The notes beneath the pieces were generated by a model. The model was not told where the DNA came from. It saw only the letters and a program-made list of their open reading frames with translations, and searched no databases. Shown piece after piece: positions 62,626 to 64,000 of a stretch of 64,000 nucleotides of DNA. This DNA comes from Dimorphilus gyrociliatus (Eukaryota > Annelida > Polychaeta > Dinophilidae): NCBI GenBank assembly GCA_904063045.1, contig CAJFCJ010000015.1, positions 1,361,423 to 1,425,422 of the forward strand, read 5' to 3'. Each line of letters starts with the position of its first letter. The stretch's first letter is position 1. A program made the translations under genes and the position numbers.

Positions 62626-64000
62626 ACTCGTTCAATGGGTCGGTCGTCAGTTTCGTTCGTTAGTACTATACACAGACTTTTGTGTACAGATTGACATCTT
62701 TGTGAGATAATTGGGAGAGATAGAGTGAAAAAAAAGAAAACAAGAAAAGGCAGATAGGGTCTAATTAATGAATTTTTAGGGTATATTTCGCGGGATCTAG
62801 TAGAATGATAAAAAAAATAAAGGGTAAAAAGGCGTATGGTAAAAAGTTGATCAGAAACAAACGTTGTAGAGAAAGGCATCGGAAAAAGAATATGTCAAGC
62901 GCAAGGCTTCGATTAATCAGTCCGGCGGCTTTATTTCTTCGCATATTAATGTACGAATGCGTATGAAAAAGGAGAAAAGGAGACGCCTCTGGCACTCCAA
63001 CAAGAAGGTAGTTGATTAGCCGGCTATCGTCCATCGCGTCCATCCAACAAGTGGCCATTAGTAGCTGGCCGTCGTCGCCTTATAAATGTCAAGCGTCTAA
63101 ATAAGCTGGGTGGCGTCTTAAACTGGCCGTTGGCCGCCAACCGGGCGGAAGGGCGAGTGTAATGAGCCGGAAACGTTAACAGGCCGCGATTTAAAAGGAA
63201 ACGCTCTGTTTAGTTTCTCTATATGTAACGACGCTACCTTAATAAACATGAAAGAAACAAGAAAACACAGAGAACGACGACTGATTTGATTAACGCTAGT
63301 AGCGTGTTGTGGCGTGACCATTGTATTAGACGCCCTGATTAGCAACGCTGCAGGCAAACGTTGTTTTCTTGACCAATTTAACATCGATGTCGTAAGAGTG
63401 TCGGTTCCAATTACAGCAATCTGGCCGCATCCGCCTCTGGGCTTATATATGTAGAAACAAACTAGACTCTAGGTACAACGGAAAAAAACAGTTCTCAAAC
63501 GTAAATAAGACGCTATTATTAGACTATGAAAGCTTTTATAACGATAATTTACTAAGCGGAGAGGATTAGCGAATGGGCGTGAAAAATTGAATACGTGCTG
63601 GACATTGGCTATCTTTGTCCAAAGATATTGCCATTAGCTTAATGAAGCCGCTCTAATCGAGAGAAAGCTATCCCTTCTTTCACTAAGCGCACGTTTCGAC
63701 TTGACATTACTTTCATAGAGGGCGCCACCCTCCGGAACGAAGAAAAAGCTTCGAAAATTGGGAAAAAACGACGGACGTCGTTCCCAGGGCGTTACTGCCT
63801 CGATGAACTCAGCGTCGGAACGAATTTAAGCAATTATTGCGCAAAAAAGGGAAAGAAGGGAGTACTACACTTCTTAGGATATGCTGAGGAATTAAAAGGA
63901 AGAAGATGTGCACCTGTTCAGGGCCAAAGGTTCCGTATTTCGGTCACTGTCTGCGCGTCACCTACGCTTTCCATATCCAATTACAAAATAGTTTTTGCAG
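62626..64000. other. Right-edge region without recognised gene
   Basis: About 1.4 kb of mixed-composition DNA with no conserved protein sequence or RNA gene that I can support. The last ten bases, gtttttgcag, have the form of a splice acceptor, so an exon may begin just outside the window. Confidence 0.45.

Overview
The window is eukaryotic nuclear DNA, almost certainly from a small-genome invertebrate animal. Genes are dense on both strands and many introns are only 54-110 bp, with GT-AG ends and T-rich acceptors. The product set is purely animal: nesprin with a KASH tail, BCL11-type zinc-finger factor, selenoprotein T, tryptophan 2,3-dioxygenase, ciliary adenylate kinase 7. The AT-rich intergenic DNA carries many (TA)n arrays. 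A compact lophotrochozoan such as a small annelid would fit, but the species is not identified from the sequence. All exon joins were worked out by hand from splice signals, reading phase and family similarity.

Layout. 1-20753 (+): the 3' part of a giant nesprin/SYNE/MSP-300-type gene, open at the left edge. It has an 11.5-kb exon made of about 46 tandem repeats of 72-73 residues, then about 2,500 residues of spectrin-type coiled coil, then a KASH membrane anchor. 21308-22745 (-): Rab1, with a possible second first exon. 23836-25362 (+): tryptophan 2,3-dioxygenase. 26992-29483 (+): adenylate kinase 7, with an RFX X-box palindrome just upstream. 29862-31881 (+): a leucine-rich-repeat/EF-hand protein of LRRC74 type. 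32548-33879 (+): stomatin. 34116-34874 (-): PHOSPHO-type HAD phosphatase. 34875-38390: AT-rich, largely empty. 38738-39563 (-): selenoprotein T with an in-frame UGA and a good SECIS candidate. 39765-41031 (+): BTBD10/KCTD20-type BTB protein, sharing a 201-bp promoter gap with selenoprotein T. 41375-42337 (+): RRP15 ribosome-biogenesis factor. 42454-43455 (-): unrecognised membrane protein.

43.5-64 kb is dominated by one developmental regulator, a BCL11A/B orthologue. It has three coding exons separated by introns of 7.7 and 5.9 kb, against tens of bases elsewhere. The introns hold promoter-like islands (NRF1+YY1, CRE+TATA), two exact CTCF-consensus matches and many (TA)n tracts. No gene is seen from 61409 to the right edge, although the last bases look like a splice acceptor.

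The genes are mostly unrelated housekeeping or cell-biology functions rather than a pathway. The most unusual object is the repeat-filled nesprin exon: its 3' half contains two near-identical 1,533-bp higher-order copies, indicating recent expansion or homogenisation.
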